Positions 15,846 through 16,501 of a stretch of DNA of 16,501 bases are shown here, piece by piece; within the stretch, counting starts at the first letter, position 1; every line of letters begins with the position of its first letter. Under the pieces are notes generated by a model that searched no databases, was not told the DNA's origin, and worked only from the letters and a program-made list of their open reading frames with translations. Source of the DNA: Psychromonas sp. (GTDB lineage Bacteria > Pseudomonadota > Gammaproteobacteria > Enterobacterales > Psychromonadaceae); assembly GCA_023145575.1 (NCBI GenBank), contig JAGLDN010000156.1:1-16501 (forward strand), given 5' to 3'. The position numbers and the translations under genes are program-made.

Positions 15846-15900
15846 TGGCAATACTTTAGCGACTTGATCATCTGTTTTTGCAAGTTGTAGTTTTTATATT

Positions 15901-16220
15901 ATATACCATGTGACGTAAAATTGCTTTGTCAGGCTTTAGCTCGGACATCTGAGTAAGGCGTAACTTTAGGTGATTGGTATTCTCTTTTCGAATGTTATAA
16001 CGAACCCGTGGTGTTCGATCTTAATCCCCGAAGGGCAAGGCAATTAGCACTAACTTAACAAAGTTATAACTTATTGTTTATAAACAAGGCGACATAGAAT
16101 AACTAGTGAAGAATTAAAGTGTTTATTTTAATTCTCACGTCAGGTGATTAACGTAGTTAATCACCGATAGGGAATGTTTATGCCTGGCTGACCTAGTATT
16201 TTTGCGTCACATGGGTATAT
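15901..16220 (+). repeat. Family-B repeat, full length with inverted ends (copy B2)
   Basis: This 320-bp segment has inverted ends: ATATACCATGTGACGTAAAA (15901-15920) is complementary, allowing one gap and one base difference, to TTTGCGTCACATGGGTATAT at 16201-16220. It contains two hairpins: GAATTAAA/TTTAATTC around 16113-16137, and a perfect 10-bp stem GGTGATTAAC/GTTAATCACC with a GTA loop (16143-16165). No ORF. It is the reference copy for B1, B3, B4 and B5 and lies between IS30 and IS66 remnants. Confidence 0.8.
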
Positions 16221-16226
16221 ATATAT

Positions 16227-16485
16227 GTTCTCGCGCACAAACATTTTTTCTAGTCAATTAAGTGGTGAAAGATCTTGATATTTACTGACTGCGAAAAAAA
16301 GCAAGTGCAGCTTGTGTTGTGTTATTTTTTGGAAATGCTTGTTTCAGCGCGTTTGAATGATCTACGCCATTTTAATAACAGCGACAAGTATATTTAATGC
16401 GGCGGTAACGGATAACTTGAACTTTCGCGGATATAATTTCTATTTTTTCATAAATGTCTTCAGCAATTTTGAAACGTATTGACAT
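16227..16485 (-). pseudogene. IS66-family transposase (TnpC) fragment, decayed
   Basis: Reading leftwards, the frame gives IRFKIAEDIYEKIEIISAKV then QVIRYRRIKYTCRC, which matches the IS66 TnpC segment ...EKL..IPA...VIRHVR.KYAC..C just after its zinc-binding region. After a stop at 16372-16374 and a frameshift near 16275, AVSKYQD, SPLN* and LEKMFVREN match VSKY.D.LPLYR.E.MF.RE. The fragment covers about 85 residues of a roughly 500-aa protein. In-frame stops upstream (near 16490) show the decay extends to the window edge, and its 3' side stops at family-B repeat B2. Confidence 0.75.
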
Positions 16486-16501
16486 GGTTTAATAGATTCA
16501 C

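Noticed and set aside
4838..16501. CRISPR arrays or a novel defence system
   Set aside because: No regularly spaced identical short repeats and no unexplained intact gene were found; all repeats seen are long, dispersed and intergenic.

Overview
The window is AT-rich gammaproteobacterial chromosome. Protein sequences and local gene order (rimP-nusA-infB, rbfA-truB, dsbC-recJ, pilA-pilB-pilC) resemble marine Alteromonadales-type bacteria such as the Psychromonas/Moritella group. That placement is by recall of related proteins and is not a database result. All eleven intact genes lie on the + strand; the only minus-strand coding traces are decayed transposases.

Layout: (1) After a terminator for something upstream (60-90), rimP, nusA and infB form a tight translation/transcription-factor operon (191-4837). 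(2) A 563-bp gap filled by two repeat-like segments separates them from rbfA and truB (5401-6737), which are normally tightly linked to infB. (3) A second repeat-bearing gap leads to dsbC (7155-7904). (4) Another pair of repeats in the same order leads to recJ and a lytic-transglycosylase-like lipoprotein gene (8552-10908). (5) A further repeat copy precedes pilA, which has a good candidate sigma-54 promoter, followed by pilB and pilC (11498-15022). (6) From 15023 to the end there is no intact gene: it holds pieces of three transposase families (IS5-like, IS30, IS66), all on the minus strand, with a full-length copy of the recurrent ~320-bp repeat between the last two.

Function: RimP, RbfA and TruB act in 30S maturation and tRNA modification, NusA in transcription elongation/termination, IF2 in initiation. 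DsbC corrects periplasmic disulfides, RecJ is a 5'-3' single-strand exonuclease, and PilA/PilB/PilC are the pilin, extension ATPase and inner-membrane platform of a type IV pilus. The prepilin peptidase gene pilD, often next to pilC, is not present.

Most unusual: two dispersed repeat families occupy essentially every intergenic space over 130 bp. Family B (~320 bp, ends near TATACCCATGTGACG) begins 6-12 nt after the stop codon of infB, dsbC and the lipoprotein gene, always in the same orientation relative to the gene. Family A (~160-170 bp, ends near ATACCAATTAC) lies directly after B in two gaps, and its right end supplies a TATAAA element facing rbfA and recJ. Bases 1-59 hold nothing I recognise.
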